From NCBI RefSeq assembly GCF_001507435.1, contig NZ_LMWH01000286.1:1-27029 (forward strand): a DNA stretch of 27,029 nt. Direction: 5' to 3'. A program made the translations under genes and the position numbers. Below are positions 1 through 8,509 of this stretch, one piece after another (within the stretch, counting starts at the first letter, position 1; each line of letters starts with the position of its first letter). Source of the stretch: Streptomyces sp. NRRL F-5122. GTDB taxonomy: Bacteria > Actinomycetota > Actinomycetes > Streptomycetales > Streptomycetaceae. The notes under the pieces are model-generated. The model made no database searches. It had not been told where the DNA came from and saw only the letters and a program-made list of their open reading frames with translations.

Positions 1-1
1 G

Positions 2-196
2 GACCCGAGGAACACCTCCCGCCAGTGCTCCGAGTGCTGGCACACCCACCGGTCCAACCGGATCGACCAAGCCAGGTTCGTCTGCCGCTCCTGCGGAGTT
101 GTACTACACGCGGACCACAACGGCTCCCGCAACATCGCCCACCGGGCCGATGCTGTGTGGCACCGGGGCGCAGTCAACCGCCCCAGTACGGCCTAG
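2..196 (+). CDS. tnpB: TnpB-like (IS200/IS605 family) protein, C-terminal fragment cut by the window edge
   Basis: This is the last 64 codons of an open frame entering from the left edge and stopping at TAG 194-196. The translation contains a zinc-ribbon of two CxxC pairs (C-S-E-C and C-R-S-C, about 20 residues apart), then V-L-H-A-D-H-N-G-S-R-N-I-A. This is the classic C-terminal signature of TnpB: a treble-clef zinc finger followed by the RuvC-III segment, whose Asp (in ADHN) is catalytic. Both Cys pairs and the Asp are intact, so this part shows no decay. TnpB is an RNA-guided nuclease carried by IS200/IS605 elements. Whether the rest of the gene and a TnpA are present cannot be seen. The tail after RNIA is longer than in many homologues. 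Confidence 0.85.
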   Translation, partial: DPRNTSRQCSECWHTHRSNRIDQARFVCRSCGVVLHADHNGSRNIAHRADAVWHRGAVNRPSTA

Positions 197-275
197 CGCC
201 ATACCGGACGCAGGGGACCACAGGACGGCTCGGCCGTGCTCTGCCTGCAAACCCCGTCCTTCAAGACCGGGTAGA
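197..275 (+). mobile_element. Right end of an IS200/IS605-type element with imperfect terminal hairpin
   Basis: Directly after the tnpB stop comes non-coding DNA with two competing fold-backs. One pairs AGGACGG (222-228) with CCGTCCT (254-260). The other is the short terminal hairpin 253-271, CCCG..CTT/AAG..CGGG, which carries two mismatched pairs. In IS200/IS605 elements the right end forms a subterminal hairpin recognised by TnpA, and the same stretch forms the 3' part of the TnpB omega-RNA. The mismatches suggest a decayed, possibly immobile end. The exact boundary cannot be set without an empty site. Position 261 is also the stop of the convergent M81 gene, so the element contributes that gene's last codons. 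Confidence 0.55.
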
Positions 276-1784
276 TGACTCATCGGAACCGTCCAGCGGC
301 AGGTTCGAGGCGGCGATGATCCGGGCCGTGAGGTCGGGATCGGGCATCCCCGGATCGAAGGGGAACATCGGGCGGTGGATACGGTGGTGGCCGAGCCTGA
401 CCAGGTTCTGGTCGACGCCGCCCGGGGTGAGCGCCATCTTCCAGTCGGCGGCCATCGCGAACAGTTCGGGTTCCAGGTAGCCGATCTTGACGATGACGAT
501 GTCCGCCGCGCGCGGGTCCAGGTCGAGGTCGGTGAAGTCGTGTTCGTGGTGGTACGGCTTGCGCAGCCGGGTCAGGATCACATGCACGCTGCCGACCCTC
601 AGGACCACCTCCGTGTGCGCGTCCCGGTCGCCGTGCCGCACCGCGTGCACCACACCGGTGATGGTGACCGGTCCGGCGTGCCGGTCGTCGACCTCCGCCC
701 CCGCTGTGACCGTGACCGTGGCGCCGACGCCCGCCCGTGCGGCCGTCTCGACCGCGCACGGCCCCGGCAGCGAGGCGTAGAGCACGGTCGGGCCGCCGGG
801 GTCCTGGAATTCCGGGCGGGCCAGCACCTCGCGGAGCCCCCAGGTGACGTCGCCTGCTCCGCCCGCCGTCGGGTTGTCCCCGGTGTCGCTGACGAAGTAC
901 GGCCGCGCCGCGGAGGCGAGTGCTTCGTCGAGGCAGTCGGCGAGGGTTCCGGTCGGGGCGACGAAGGCGAAGTCGTGCCGCGCTTCCCAGAAACCGCGGG
1001 CCAGACGTTCGGCTCCCGCGGCCACGGCGGCCCGGTCGGGTCCGGTGACGACCACGGCCGCCCGGTTGCGCGGCTCGTCCGCCCAGGCGTAGCCGACCCA
1101 GATCGCCGCGTCCGTCACCCCCTCGGCCGCCTCGACCTCCTCGACGGCGGCGTAGACGCTTTTGGCGGGTTCGATCCGGGTCGAGGTCTGCTCGCCGGCG
1201 AGCAGAACCGGCACCGGGATCCACGCCTTCACAGGTCGCGGCCCACCGCCCGCCAGGTGGTCGACGAGGTTGCGGGCGGCGCGTTCCTTGGTCTGCATCG
1301 CGTCCTCGTGCGGAGCCATGCGGTAGCAGGTGATCAGGTCGGACAGGTGGACCAGTGAGCGGGAGACGTTGCCGTGCAGGTCCATGGACGTCGAGACGGT
1401 CACGTCCGGGCCGACGGTCTCGCGGATGCGGGCCAGCAGTTCCGCCTCCGCGTCGTCCACGCCCTCGACGGTCATCGCCCCGTGGATGTCGTACCAGAGT
1501 CCGTCGATCGGCCCCAACCCCTTGAGCCGGTCGATGAGTTCTCCGGACAGCTCGGCGTATGCGGATGCTGTCACCGTGCCGCCGGGCAGGGCCTTGCCGA
1601 CCAGGGCTCCGCGCCAGTCGGCGGCGGCGCGCAGTGGCTGCCCCGGTGCCAGGAAGGGGTAGCGGGTCAGGACGTCGCCGTCGCGCTGCGGGTGGAAGGC
1701 GGGGGCTTCGGTGCGGGCCGGGGAGAACGTGGACGACTCGATGCCGAGACCGGCGACGGCGATGACGGGACGGGGTGCTGACAT
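261..1784 (-). CDS. M81 family metallopeptidase (MlrC-like)
   Basis: 507 residues from ATG 1784, preceded by a good GGAGGA Shine-Dalgarno. It belongs to the M81/MlrC family of zinc-dependent hydrolases. The N-terminal DUF1485 half shows G-I-E-S-S-T-F-S-P near residue 14, Y-D-I-H-G-A-M at 98-104, D-L-H-G-N at 135-139 and Y-R-M-A-P-H-E-D at 154-161; these Asp/His residues are the likely metal ligands. The C-terminal MlrC half carries D-T-G-D-N-P-T-A-G-G-A-G-D at 300-312. Length is normal for the family. The name comes from microcystin linear-peptide degradation, but most members act on unknown amide substrates. It lies 53 bp downstream of the ROK regulator on the same strand, likely co-transcribed and divergent from the ABC importer. 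The last residues (about S-S-T-R-S) are encoded by the neighbouring IS end, so the native C-terminus may have been altered. Confidence 0.88.
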   Translation of the reverse strand: MSAPRPVIAVAGLGIESSTFSPARTEAPAFHPQRDGDVLTRYPFLAPGQPLRAAADWRGALVGKALPGGTVTASAYAELSGELIDRLKGLGPIDGLWYDIHGAMTVEGVDDAEAELLARIRETVGPDVTVSTSMDLHGNVSRSLVHLSDLITCYRMAPHEDAMQTKERAARNLVDHLAGGGPRPVKAWIPVPVLLAGEQTSTRIEPAKSVYAAVEEVEAAEGVTDAAIWVGYAWADEPRNRAAVVVTGPDRAAVAAGAERLARGFWEARHDFAFVAPTGTLADCLDEALASAARPYFVSDTGDNPTAGGAGDVTWGLREVLARPEFQDPGGPTVLYASLPGPCAVETAARAGVGATVTVTAGAEVDDRHAGPVTITGVVHAVRHGDRDAHTEVVLRVGSVHVILTRLRKPYHHEHDFTDLDLDPRAADIVIVKIGYLEPELFAMAADWKMALTPGGVDQNLVRLGHHRIHRPMFPFDPGMPDPDLTARIIAASNLPLDGSDESSTRS

Positions 1785-1837
1785 GGCTCCTCCGCGAGTT
1801 GTCGGGGGTGGGTGCCGGGGCGGGCGGCGGCCCCGGG

Positions 1838-3034
1838 TCAGGGGTGGTGGTTGCCGGTGACCGCGTGCAGGGCCTCGGCGAGCGCCCGCTGCAGGGCGAA
1901 CTGGCCCGCGCCGACCAGCCCGGCGTCGGCGCCCAGGCTCGCCCGCTCGATCACCAGGTGCTCGGTCACCAGCGGATGGCATCCCTCGTACAGCTGGCTT
2001 CGCACGGCGGCGACGAACGGCTCGAGCGTCGACAGGATTCCGCCCAGGTAAACGGCGTCCGGGTTGAAGAAGTTGACGTTCGCGGCGAGCACCATGCCGA
2101 GGTACCGTCCGGCCTGCCGGACCGCACGAGTCGCCTCGGGATCGGCGTCGGAGGCGAGTCGTACGACGTGCTCCGTGGACGCCACCTCCACGCCTCGTTC
2201 CCGCAGGATCCGGACGAGTGCCGCGCCCGAGGCGACGGTTTCCAGGCAGCCGGTATTGCCGCAGGAACAGGGGATGTCGTGGGCTGCCTCGACGCGGACG
2301 TGGGTGATCTCGCCGGCGGCGCCGGAGCCTCCCCGGTAGAGCCGGCCGTCGGCGATGACGCCGGCCCCGATCGCGGTGCCCGTCTTCACCATGATCGACT
2401 GCCGGCGATCGGGCGGCTGCACGGTGTGCTCGCCGACCGCCATGCAGTTGGCGTCGTTCTCGATGGCCGCGGGGACGCCGAAGCGGTCCTCCAGCCAGGC
2501 GCGCACGGGGAAGCGGTTCCAGCCGGGCATACGGGACGGGAGCGTGACGACGCCCGACATGAGATCGACCGGGCCGGGGAGGGAGAGACCTACGCCCTTC
2601 AGCAGGACTCTGCCGTGCTGCTCGGCGAGGCTGTCCAGGGTCTGTGCCAGACCGGGCAGTGCCGACTCGGGGCCCTCGTCCGTCGCGAAGGGCACGGTGG
2701 ACACGTCGCTGAGCCCACCGCCGGGCAGCACCACGCCCACACGCGCGTGTTTGCCGCCGAGTTCGGCCGCCACCGCGAAGCCCTCGCTGCCGCCGAGGCG
2801 CAGCATCTTGCGCGGCCGGCCGCCGGTGGCGGTCACCGTGCCGTCTTCGGCGACCAGCCCGAGGGCGAGCAGTTGACTCACCGTGAAGGAGATCGTCGAG
2901 GGCGCGGCGGCAAGCAGTGCGGAGAGCTCGGTGCGCGTCGACGCCTGCCCGGAAGCGAGCAGTTCGAGCACGCGCTCTGCCAATGACGAAACGCCGGGGA
3001 TGTGTTTCCTGCGTGGCGGACTTTTTTCAGTCAT
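1838..3034 (-). CDS. ROK family transcriptional regulator
   Basis: 398 residues from ATG 3034. A GTG at 3091 would add 19 residues, but family alignment favours the shorter form. Residues about 15-80 form a winged helix-turn-helix (segments around R-T-E-L-S-A-L-L and P-S-T-I-S-F-T-V-S-Q-L). Residues 85-390 form a ROK sugar-binding domain with L-S-L-P-G-P at 150-155, E-N-D-A-N at 192-196 and G-T-A-I-G-A-G at 219-225. The zinc motif is His245 plus C-S-C-G-N-T-G-C at 256-263. NagC/XylR-type ROK regulators are repressors released by a sugar or sugar phosphate. This one is divergent from the peptide-class ABC operon, whose last gene is a ROK kinase, so it probably controls that operon, itself and the M81 gene. 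The effector is unknown. Confidence 0.92.
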   Translation of the reverse strand: MTEKSPPRRKHIPGVSSLAERVLELLASGQASTRTELSALLAAAPSTISFTVSQLLALGLVAEDGTVTATGGRPRKMLRLGGSEGFAVAAELGGKHARVGVVLPGGGLSDVSTVPFATDEGPESALPGLAQTLDSLAEQHGRVLLKGVGLSLPGPVDLMSGVVTLPSRMPGWNRFPVRAWLEDRFGVPAAIENDANCMAVGEHTVQPPDRRQSIMVKTGTAIGAGVIADGRLYRGGSGAAGEITHVRVEAAHDIPCSCGNTGCLETVASGAALVRILRERGVEVASTEHVVRLASDADPEATRAVRQAGRYLGMVLAANVNFFNPDAVYLGGILSTLEPFVAAVRSQLYEGCHPLVTEHLVIERASLGADAGLVGAGQFALQRALAEALHAVTGNHHP

Positions 3035-3220
3035 GGACGAAGCAACTTCCGACGTCGGCTGTCGAGGCGTTGAGCGTATGCCTGTGACCACCGCTCATCG
3101 CTTTTTCCAGAACAGCAGTAACACGCTTTTTACAGCGGTGCGTCTGTTTCTTCGAACACAGCGGTCGTTGACTGGCTTTCCCACCCGCCTCCGGTCCTCC
3201 CACTCCCCCGAGGTGAAAAA
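3035..3220. promoter_or_regulatory. Divergent control region between ROK regulator and ABC operon
   Basis: This 186-bp gap serves both directions and is visibly more AT-rich than its surroundings. It holds two near-identical 12-mers in direct orientation, CGCTTTTTCCAG (3099-3110) and CGCTTTTTACAG (3124-3135), one mismatch, 25 bp apart. Further right is a short TTCGAA-centred imperfect palindrome near 3151-3156. These are candidate operator sites for the ROK protein. No convincing -35/-10 pair was found for either direction. The SBP gene has a GAGGTG ribosome site just before ATG 3221. Confidence 0.5.
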
Positions 3221-5014
3221 ATGTCCCCTGCTCGCACGAGGCTCGTCGCCGGTGCCGCCCTGTCCGCGGGCACGCTGCTGCTCGCGGGCTGTTCCGGGAC
3301 GGGCGGCACATCGTCCGGCTCCCATGACTCGATCAACTACGCGCTGCCCGCGAACTTCACCCCGAACTGGATCCTGCCGATCGGTACGGCGGCGCACCTG
3401 AACACCAACAACATCTCCATCGCCAACACCCTGTGGGAGCCGCTCATCGCCTATGACGGCTCCACCGGGAAGATCGCCTGGAACAAGGCCGGTTCCGTGG
3501 CCACGGACGCCGACTTCGCCGCCGACGGCAAGAGCGTGCGGATCACGCTGGGAAACCGCCACTGGAGCGACGGCAAGCCGATCACGTCACGTGACGTCGA
3601 ATTCTGGTTCAACCTCATCAAGGCGAACAAGGCCGAGTGGGCGGGCTACAACCCCGGCAAGGCGCCGGACAACTGGACGTCGTTCAAGACGGAGGACGCC
3701 CGCCACTTCACCCTCGCCTTCGACCGGGCCTACAACTCCCAGTGGATGCTGGCCAACGAGCTGAGCAGCATCAACCCGCTGCCGCAGCACGTCTGGGACA
3801 GGACGGGAGCCTCGGCGCAGGTGTCGGACGCCGACCGCACGGCCGCGGGCGCCAGGCAGGTGTGGACCTACCTCAACAACGCGGCCAAGAACATAGCCGG
3901 TTACGAGAAGGACGCCCTGTGGAAGACCATCAGCGGCCCGTACACGGTGAAGTCCTTCTCCACCGCCGGCAAGGTCGTCCTGGCCGCCAACAAGAAGTAC
4001 GACGGCGGTGAGAAGCCCGGCATTCCGACGGTGAACCTGCTCCCCTTCACCACGGCGGACGCGGAGAAGAACGCACTGCGTTCGGGCGGCGTCGACTACG
4101 GCTACATCGAGGCCACCGACCTCGACCAGAAGGAGCGGTTCACCGCGCAGGACTACTCGGTCAAGCCGTGGTCGGGCTGGGCAATCACCTACATGCCGTA
4201 CAACTTCAACAACCCGGCCATGGGCGCCGTGTTCAAGCAGCTCTACGCCCGCCAGGCCGTGCAGCGGTCGATCGACCAGAGCAGTCTGGCGAAGGTCATC
4301 TTCAACGGGACGGCCGTTCCCGGCTACGGCCCCGTCCCCCAGGGCCAGACCTCCGCGTTCGTCTCGCCGGAGCAGAAGAGCAACCCGTACCCCTTCTCCA
4401 CCTCGGCCTCCCGCGAGCTGCTCGCCGGACACGGCTGGAGCGAACAGGGCGGGGTCATGACCTGTACGGACCCCGGCACCGGCGCCACGCAGTGCGGCGC
4501 GGGCGTCGCCAAGGGCACCAAGTTCGAGATGCAGGTGCTGTCGCAGTCCGGCTCGACCGTGACCGACAACATGATGAGCGCGATCCAGTCCTCGCTCGCG
4601 AAGGCCGGGATCAAATTCACGATCAAGACCGCGCCGGTCAACTCCGTGCTCTCGCAGACCCCTCAGTGCACGGCCGGCCAGTCGATCTGCAAGTGGCAGC
4701 TGTCCTTCTTCGGCACGGCCGGCAGCTGGTACTTCCCCGCCTTCCCCACCGGTGACTCGCTGTTCCAGTCCAAGGGCGGCTCGAACTTCGGCAACTACTC
4801 CAACCCGCAGGTCGACGACCTCATATCCCAGTCCACCACGTCGAGTTCGAACGATGCGATCCAGGGCTACAGCGCGTCCCTCGCCCGGGAACTGCCGGTC
4901 ATCTGGCTGCCCGAGCCCGTCTACCAGATCTCCGTCATCCGCAACGGTCTGGGGGGCTTCTCCCAGGACTCCCTGGCCAACTTCCACCCGGCGCAGTGGA
5001 AGTGGACCAGCTGA
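3221..5014 (+). CDS. ABC transporter substrate-binding lipoprotein, peptide/opine class (SBP family 5)
   Basis: 597 residues. The N-terminus is a lipoprotein signal: positive M-S-P-A-R-T-R, a hydrophobic stretch, and lipobox L-L-A-G-C with Cys24 as the lipidated residue. A Ser/Gly/Thr linker follows. The body has the layout of DppA/OppA-type family 5 binding proteins: N-T-L-W-E-P-L near residue 70, W-S-D-G-K-P-I-T near 112 (the family signature around the ligand cleft), and a C-terminal lobe ending W-L-P-E-P-V-Y-Q. Length is typical. The start is set by GAGGTG seven bases before ATG. It is the first gene of a five-gene plus-strand operon. Family 5 proteins bind peptides, but several bind oligosaccharides, nickel or opines. 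The ROK kinase at the operon's end leaves a sugar-containing ligand open. Confidence 0.93.
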   Translation: MSPARTRLVAGAALSAGTLLLAGCSGTGGTSSGSHDSINYALPANFTPNWILPIGTAAHLNTNNISIANTLWEPLIAYDGSTGKIAWNKAGSVATDADFAADGKSVRITLGNRHWSDGKPITSRDVEFWFNLIKANKAEWAGYNPGKAPDNWTSFKTEDARHFTLAFDRAYNSQWMLANELSSINPLPQHVWDRTGASAQVSDADRTAAGARQVWTYLNNAAKNIAGYEKDALWKTISGPYTVKSFSTAGKVVLAANKKYDGGEKPGIPTVNLLPFTTADAEKNALRSGGVDYGYIEATDLDQKERFTAQDYSVKPWSGWAITYMPYNFNNPAMGAVFKQLYARQAVQRSIDQSSLAKVIFNGTAVPGYGPVPQGQTSAFVSPEQKSNPYPFSTSASRELLAGHGWSEQGGVMTCTDPGTGATQCGAGVAKGTKFEMQVLSQSGSTVTDNMMSAIQSSLAKAGIKFTIKTAPVNSVLSQTPQCTAGQSICKWQLSFFGTAGSWYFPAFPTGDSLFQSKGGSNFGNYSNPQVDDLISQSTTSSSNDAIQGYSASLARELPVIWLPEPVYQISVIRNGLGGFSQDSLANFHPAQWKWTS

Positions 5015-5016
5015 CC

Positions 5017-5976
5017 ATGGACACCGCGCTGTACCTGACCCGGCGGCTGCTTCAGTCGCTGGCCGTGGTCCTCATCGTCACGGTCGTGGTCTTCTGTCTG
5101 CTGCACGCCCTGCCCGGGGGTCCCGCACGCGGAATCCTCGGCCCGCAGGCCACGAACGAGCAGATCGCCGCGTTCAACCACGAACAGGGCCTGGACCGCC
5201 CGCTCCCCGTCCAGTACGTCTACTACCTGCACACCCTCCTGCAGGGTGACCTCGGCACCTCGTACACCCTCAACGAGGCCGTCTCCAGGCTCATCGAGCA
5301 ACGACTGCCCAAGACCCTGGTGCTGACCGTGCTGTCCGCGCTGGTCGGTCTGGTGCTGGCGATCCCGCTCGGCATGTGGCAGGCGGTGCGACGCAACAAG
5401 CCGGTGGACTACGTCGTCACCACGCTCAGCTTCATCGCGTACTCGACACCGGTGTACTTCCTCGGGCTGCTGCTGATCCTGGTCTTCACCCAGACCCTGC
5501 GCTGGTTCCCCTCACAGGCCCCGCAGGGCGACACACTGTCCCAGGTGTTCTCGGATCCGGTGGCGCTCGTCCTACCGGTGGTCACCGGGGCCGCCTCCAT
5601 GATCGCCGTGTTCAGCAGATACATGCGGGCCTCGACACTGGACAACCTCGCCGAGGACTACGTCCGCACCGCCCGCTCCGGCGGTTCCCGGCCGTTCGCC
5701 GTCCTGTGGCGGCATGTCTTCCGCAACTCCCTCACGCCCGTGATCGCCATGCTCGGCTACTACGTGCCCGTGCTCTTCGGCGGCGCCCTCGTCGTCGAGC
5801 AGCTCTTCAACTACCCGGGCATGGGGCTGCTGTTCTGGAGCGCGGCGCAGTCCTCCGACTACCCGGTGCTGCTCGGCTGCGTCCTCGTCATCTCCGTCGC
5901 CACGGTCATCGGCACCCTCCTCGCCGACATCGTGCAGCGGATCGTCGACCCCCGAGTGAAGGCGGAGCGGACATGA
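5017..5976 (+). CDS. ABC transporter permease, DppB type
   Basis: 319 residues from ATG 5017, two bases after the binding-protein stop. An in-frame GTG at 4996 lies inside the upstream gene and is rejected. The protein starts with Y-L-T-R-R-L-L-Q followed by a hydrophobic helix, then L-P-G-G-P near residue 34, the usual N-terminal layout of DppB/OppB permeases. About six membrane segments are visible. The cytoplasmic EAA loop that docks the ATPase reads A-R-S-G-G-S-R-P-F-A-V-L-W-R-H-V-F-R-N, near residues 218-236. It forms the channel with the next gene. Tight spacing indicates translational coupling. Confidence 0.93.
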   Translation: MDTALYLTRRLLQSLAVVLIVTVVVFCLLHALPGGPARGILGPQATNEQIAAFNHEQGLDRPLPVQYVYYLHTLLQGDLGTSYTLNEAVSRLIEQRLPKTLVLTVLSALVGLVLAIPLGMWQAVRRNKPVDYVVTTLSFIAYSTPVYFLGLLLILVFTQTLRWFPSQAPQGDTLSQVFSDPVALVLPVVTGAASMIAVFSRYMRASTLDNLAEDYVRTARSGGSRPFAVLWRHVFRNSLTPVIAMLGYYVPVLFGGALVVEQLFNYPGMGLLFWSAAQSSDYPVLLGCVLVISVATVIGTLLADIVQRIVDPRVKAERT

Positions 5977-6854
5977 CTGCCGTACTCCAGACCACTCCCG
6001 CCCTCGAACCGGTACCTGGCTACCGCCTCTCGCTCCGCCGGTTCGCGCGCAATCGGCTGGCTCTCGCCGGGCTCGTGGCCGTGGTGCTGTTCCTGTTGTT
6101 CTGTTTCGTCGGTCCACTCATCTACTCGACGGACCAGACGCACACCGATCTGACCCAGGTGAATCTCGCACCGAGCGGGGCCCATCTGCTGGGCACGGAC
6201 GCCGTCGGGCACGACGAACTCGGCCGGCTCATGTACGGCGGCAAGATCTCACTGCTCGTCGGACTCGCCGCCGGGGTCCTCGCCACCGTCATCGGCACGC
6301 TGTGGGGCGCGGTCGCGGGATACGCGGGCGGCTGGCTGGACGCCGTGATGATGCGGATCGTCGACGCGGGCATCGCCATCCCGGCGCTGTTCATCCTGCT
6401 CGTCGTCTCCGCCATCACCACCCCGGACGCGCTCGGGTTGATCGTCATCCTCGGCCTGGTCTCGTGGCTGGTGCCGTCCCGGCTGGTGCGGGCGGAGACG
6501 CTCACGCTCAAGAGCCGGGACTACGTACTGACGCTGCGGGCCATCGGCGGCAGTCACGGCCGGGCGATCGGGCGGCACATCCTGCCCAACTCGGTGTCGA
6601 CGATCGTGGTGGCGGCGACCTTCCAGGTAGCCGACGCGATCCTGCTCGTGGCGTATGTGTCGTATCTCGGCCTGGGCGTCCAGCCGCCGTCGACCGACTG
6701 GGGCGGCATGCTGTCGGCCGGTCTGACGGCCGCGTACTCCGGACGCTGGTGGCTGATCGTTCCGCCGGGCCTCGCGATCATCCTCGTCGTCTGCGCGTTC
6801 AACGCGATCGGTGACGGGCTGCGCGACGCCTTCGACGTGAGGGGGCGCGGATGA
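5973..6854 (+). CDS. ABC transporter permease, DppC type
   Basis: 293 residues. ATG 5973 overlaps the previous stop (ATGA), marking translational coupling. The first membrane helix is preceded by F-A-R-N-R-L-A-L-A-G, the DppC/OppC N-terminal pattern. L-L-G-T-D-A-V-G-H-D-E-L-G-R-L near residue 65 is the family motif before the core membrane domain. The EAA loop reads L-R-A-I-G-G-S-H-G-R-A-I-G-R-H-I-L-P-N near residues 188-206. C-terminal helices contain L-G-L-G-V-Q-P-P, also typical. It partners the DppB-type permease to form the heterodimeric inner-membrane channel. Confidence 0.93.
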   Translation: MTAVLQTTPALEPVPGYRLSLRRFARNRLALAGLVAVVLFLLFCFVGPLIYSTDQTHTDLTQVNLAPSGAHLLGTDAVGHDELGRLMYGGKISLLVGLAAGVLATVIGTLWGAVAGYAGGWLDAVMMRIVDAGIAIPALFILLVVSAITTPDALGLIVILGLVSWLVPSRLVRAETLTLKSRDYVLTLRAIGGSHGRAIGRHILPNSVSTIVVAATFQVADAILLVAYVSYLGLGVQPPSTDWGGMLSAGLTAAYSGRWWLIVPPGLAIILVVCAFNAIGDGLRDAFDVRGRG

Positions 6855-8509
6855 GCGTATTGGAGATCGAGGACCTCGGAGTGACCTTCTCGACCGACAC
6901 GGGCGATGTGCCCGCCGTGCGGGACGTGTCGCTGTACGTACGGCCGGGCGAGACGCTCGCGCTGGTGGGCGAGTCGGGTTCCGGCAAGTCGACGGTGGCG
7001 CTCGCCGCGATGGGGCTGCTGCCGGGGAACGCCCGGGTGTCGGGGCGGATCTCGGTGGACGGCACCCCGATCGTCGGCGCCGACAACAGGGAATTGTCGG
7101 GGCTGCGCGGTCGCACGGTGTCGATGGTGTTCCAGGAGCCGGCCACCGCACTCGATCCGCTCACCCGGGTCGGCGCCCAGATAGCGGAGGTCGTACGCAA
7201 CCATCGCCAGGTGTCGCGCGCGGAGGCGGCCCGTGTGGCGGTCGACCTGCTGCGCAGGGTCGGTATTCCGGAGCCGGAGCACCGGGCTTCGGCCTTTCCG
7301 TTCCAGCTGTCGGGCGGGCAGCGGCAGCGGGTCGTCATCGCCATGGCGATCGCCAACTCACCCGGTCTGCTGATCGCCGACGAACCGACGACCGCTCTCG
7401 ACGTCACCGTGCAGGCCGAGATTCTGGACCTGCTCCGCGCCCTGGCGGCCGACTCGGGGACAGGGGTGCTGCTCGTCACGCACAACATGGGCGTGGTCGC
7501 GGACTTCGCCGACCGGGTCGCGGTCATGCTGGAGGGAGAGGTCGTGGAGACCGGAACGGTGGAGGACGTTCTGCTAAGGCCCTCGCACGAGTACACCAGG
7601 CGTCTGCTGGCGGCGGTGCCGCGGCTCGCCGTCGGTGAGCCGCAGGCCGCCGGTACCGCGGGGGAAGATCCGGAGGAGCGGGACAGCTCCGCGTCGGTCG
7701 TCGAACTCCGTGACGTCTCCGTGCACTTCGGCCGAGGGCGTCGTACGGTCAGGGCGCTGCAGAACGTGTCGCTCACCGTGCGACCCGGCGAAACGGTCGG
7801 TCTCGTCGGGGAGTCCGGCTCGGGAAAGTCGACCGCGGCCCGGGTAGCCCTGGGGCTCCTGCACCCGGACGCCGGCTCGGTGGCGCTCTTCGGCAACGAC
7901 CTTGCGCGGACACGCGGACGGGCCAGGCGCTCGCTGCTGTCCGGTGTGGGTGTGGTGCTGCAGGATCCGGTGGCATCGCTGGACGCGCGGATGAGCGTCG
8001 CCGAGTGCGTGGCGGAGCCGCTGCGTGTGCACCGGCGGGGCATGACCGCCGCTCAGCGTCGGGCACGGGTCGCCGAGGTCCTGGAACTCGTACGGCTGCC
8101 AGGTGAGTTGGCGGGACGCGGACCTCGCGAGCTGTCCGGGGGGCAGCGGCAACGGGTGAGTCTCGCTCGGGCGCTGGTCCTGGAGCCCCGGCTGCTGGTG
8201 GCGGACGAACCGACCAGTGCGCTGGACGTGAGCGTGCAGCGGACGGTGCTCGAGGTGATCGCAGAATTGCAGGGCGAGTTGGGGTTTGCGTGCCTGTTCG
8301 TGTCCCATGACCTGGCCGTGGTGCAGGAGTTCGCGCAGCGGGTGGTCGTCATGCGGGCCGGGTCCGTCGAGGAGGAGGGCCCGACCATGACGACTCTGCT
8401 GCGCCCGGAGACGGAGTACACCCGCAGACTCATCGCGGCCGTGCCGGTGCCGGACCCCGTGCTGCAACGCCGGCGGCGCGCATCCCTGGGATTGGAGGCC
8501 ACCGCGTGA
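6851..8509 (+). CDS. Fused double ABC ATPase (DppD-DppF type)
   Basis: 552 residues starting in an ATGA overlap with the permease. Two complete nucleotide-binding domains lie in tandem. The first has Walker A G-E-S-G-S-G-K-S-T at 40-48, signature L-S-G-G-Q at 153-157 and Walker B L-L-I-A-D-E at 173-178. The second has the same Walker A at 320-328, L-S-G-G-Q at 428-432 and Walker B L-L-V-A-D-E at 448-453. Residues about 255-283 form a low-complexity Glu/Ala/Ser linker. Peptide-class importers normally use two separate ATPases; the single-chain form is common in actinobacteria. Both sites look catalytically intact. It powers the importer encoded just upstream. Confidence 0.94.
   Translation: MSVLEIEDLGVTFSTDTGDVPAVRDVSLYVRPGETLALVGESGSGKSTVALAAMGLLPGNARVSGRISVDGTPIVGADNRELSGLRGRTVSMVFQEPATALDPLTRVGAQIAEVVRNHRQVSRAEAARVAVDLLRRVGIPEPEHRASAFPFQLSGGQRQRVVIAMAIANSPGLLIADEPTTALDVTVQAEILDLLRALAADSGTGVLLVTHNMGVVADFADRVAVMLEGEVVETGTVEDVLLRPSHEYTRRLLAAVPRLAVGEPQAAGTAGEDPEERDSSASVVELRDVSVHFGRGRRTVRALQNVSLTVRPGETVGLVGESGSGKSTAARVALGLLHPDAGSVALFGNDLARTRGRARRSLLSGVGVVLQDPVASLDARMSVAECVAEPLRVHRRGMTAAQRRARVAEVLELVRLPGELAGRGPRELSGGQRQRVSLARALVLEPRLLVADEPTSALDVSVQRTVLEVIAELQGELGFACLFVSHDLAVVQEFAQRVVVMRAGSVEEEGPTMTTLLRPETEYTRRLIAAVPVPDPVLQRRRRASLGLEATA

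Noticed and set aside
375..1358. Long open frame antisense to the M81 gene
   Set aside because: A shadow of the high-GC codon pattern: Arg/Val/Gly-rich with no family motif, while the opposite strand carries a clear M81 protein.
261..1784. Reading the M81 protein as a microcystin-degrading enzyme
   Set aside because: The family name comes from one characterised system. Nothing around the gene (no mlrA, mlrB or mlrD) supports that role.
3587..4987. 466-codon open frame antisense to the substrate-binding protein
   Set aside because: Low-complexity Val/Gly/Arg composition and no ribosome site; the plus strand is an unmistakable family 5 lipoprotein.
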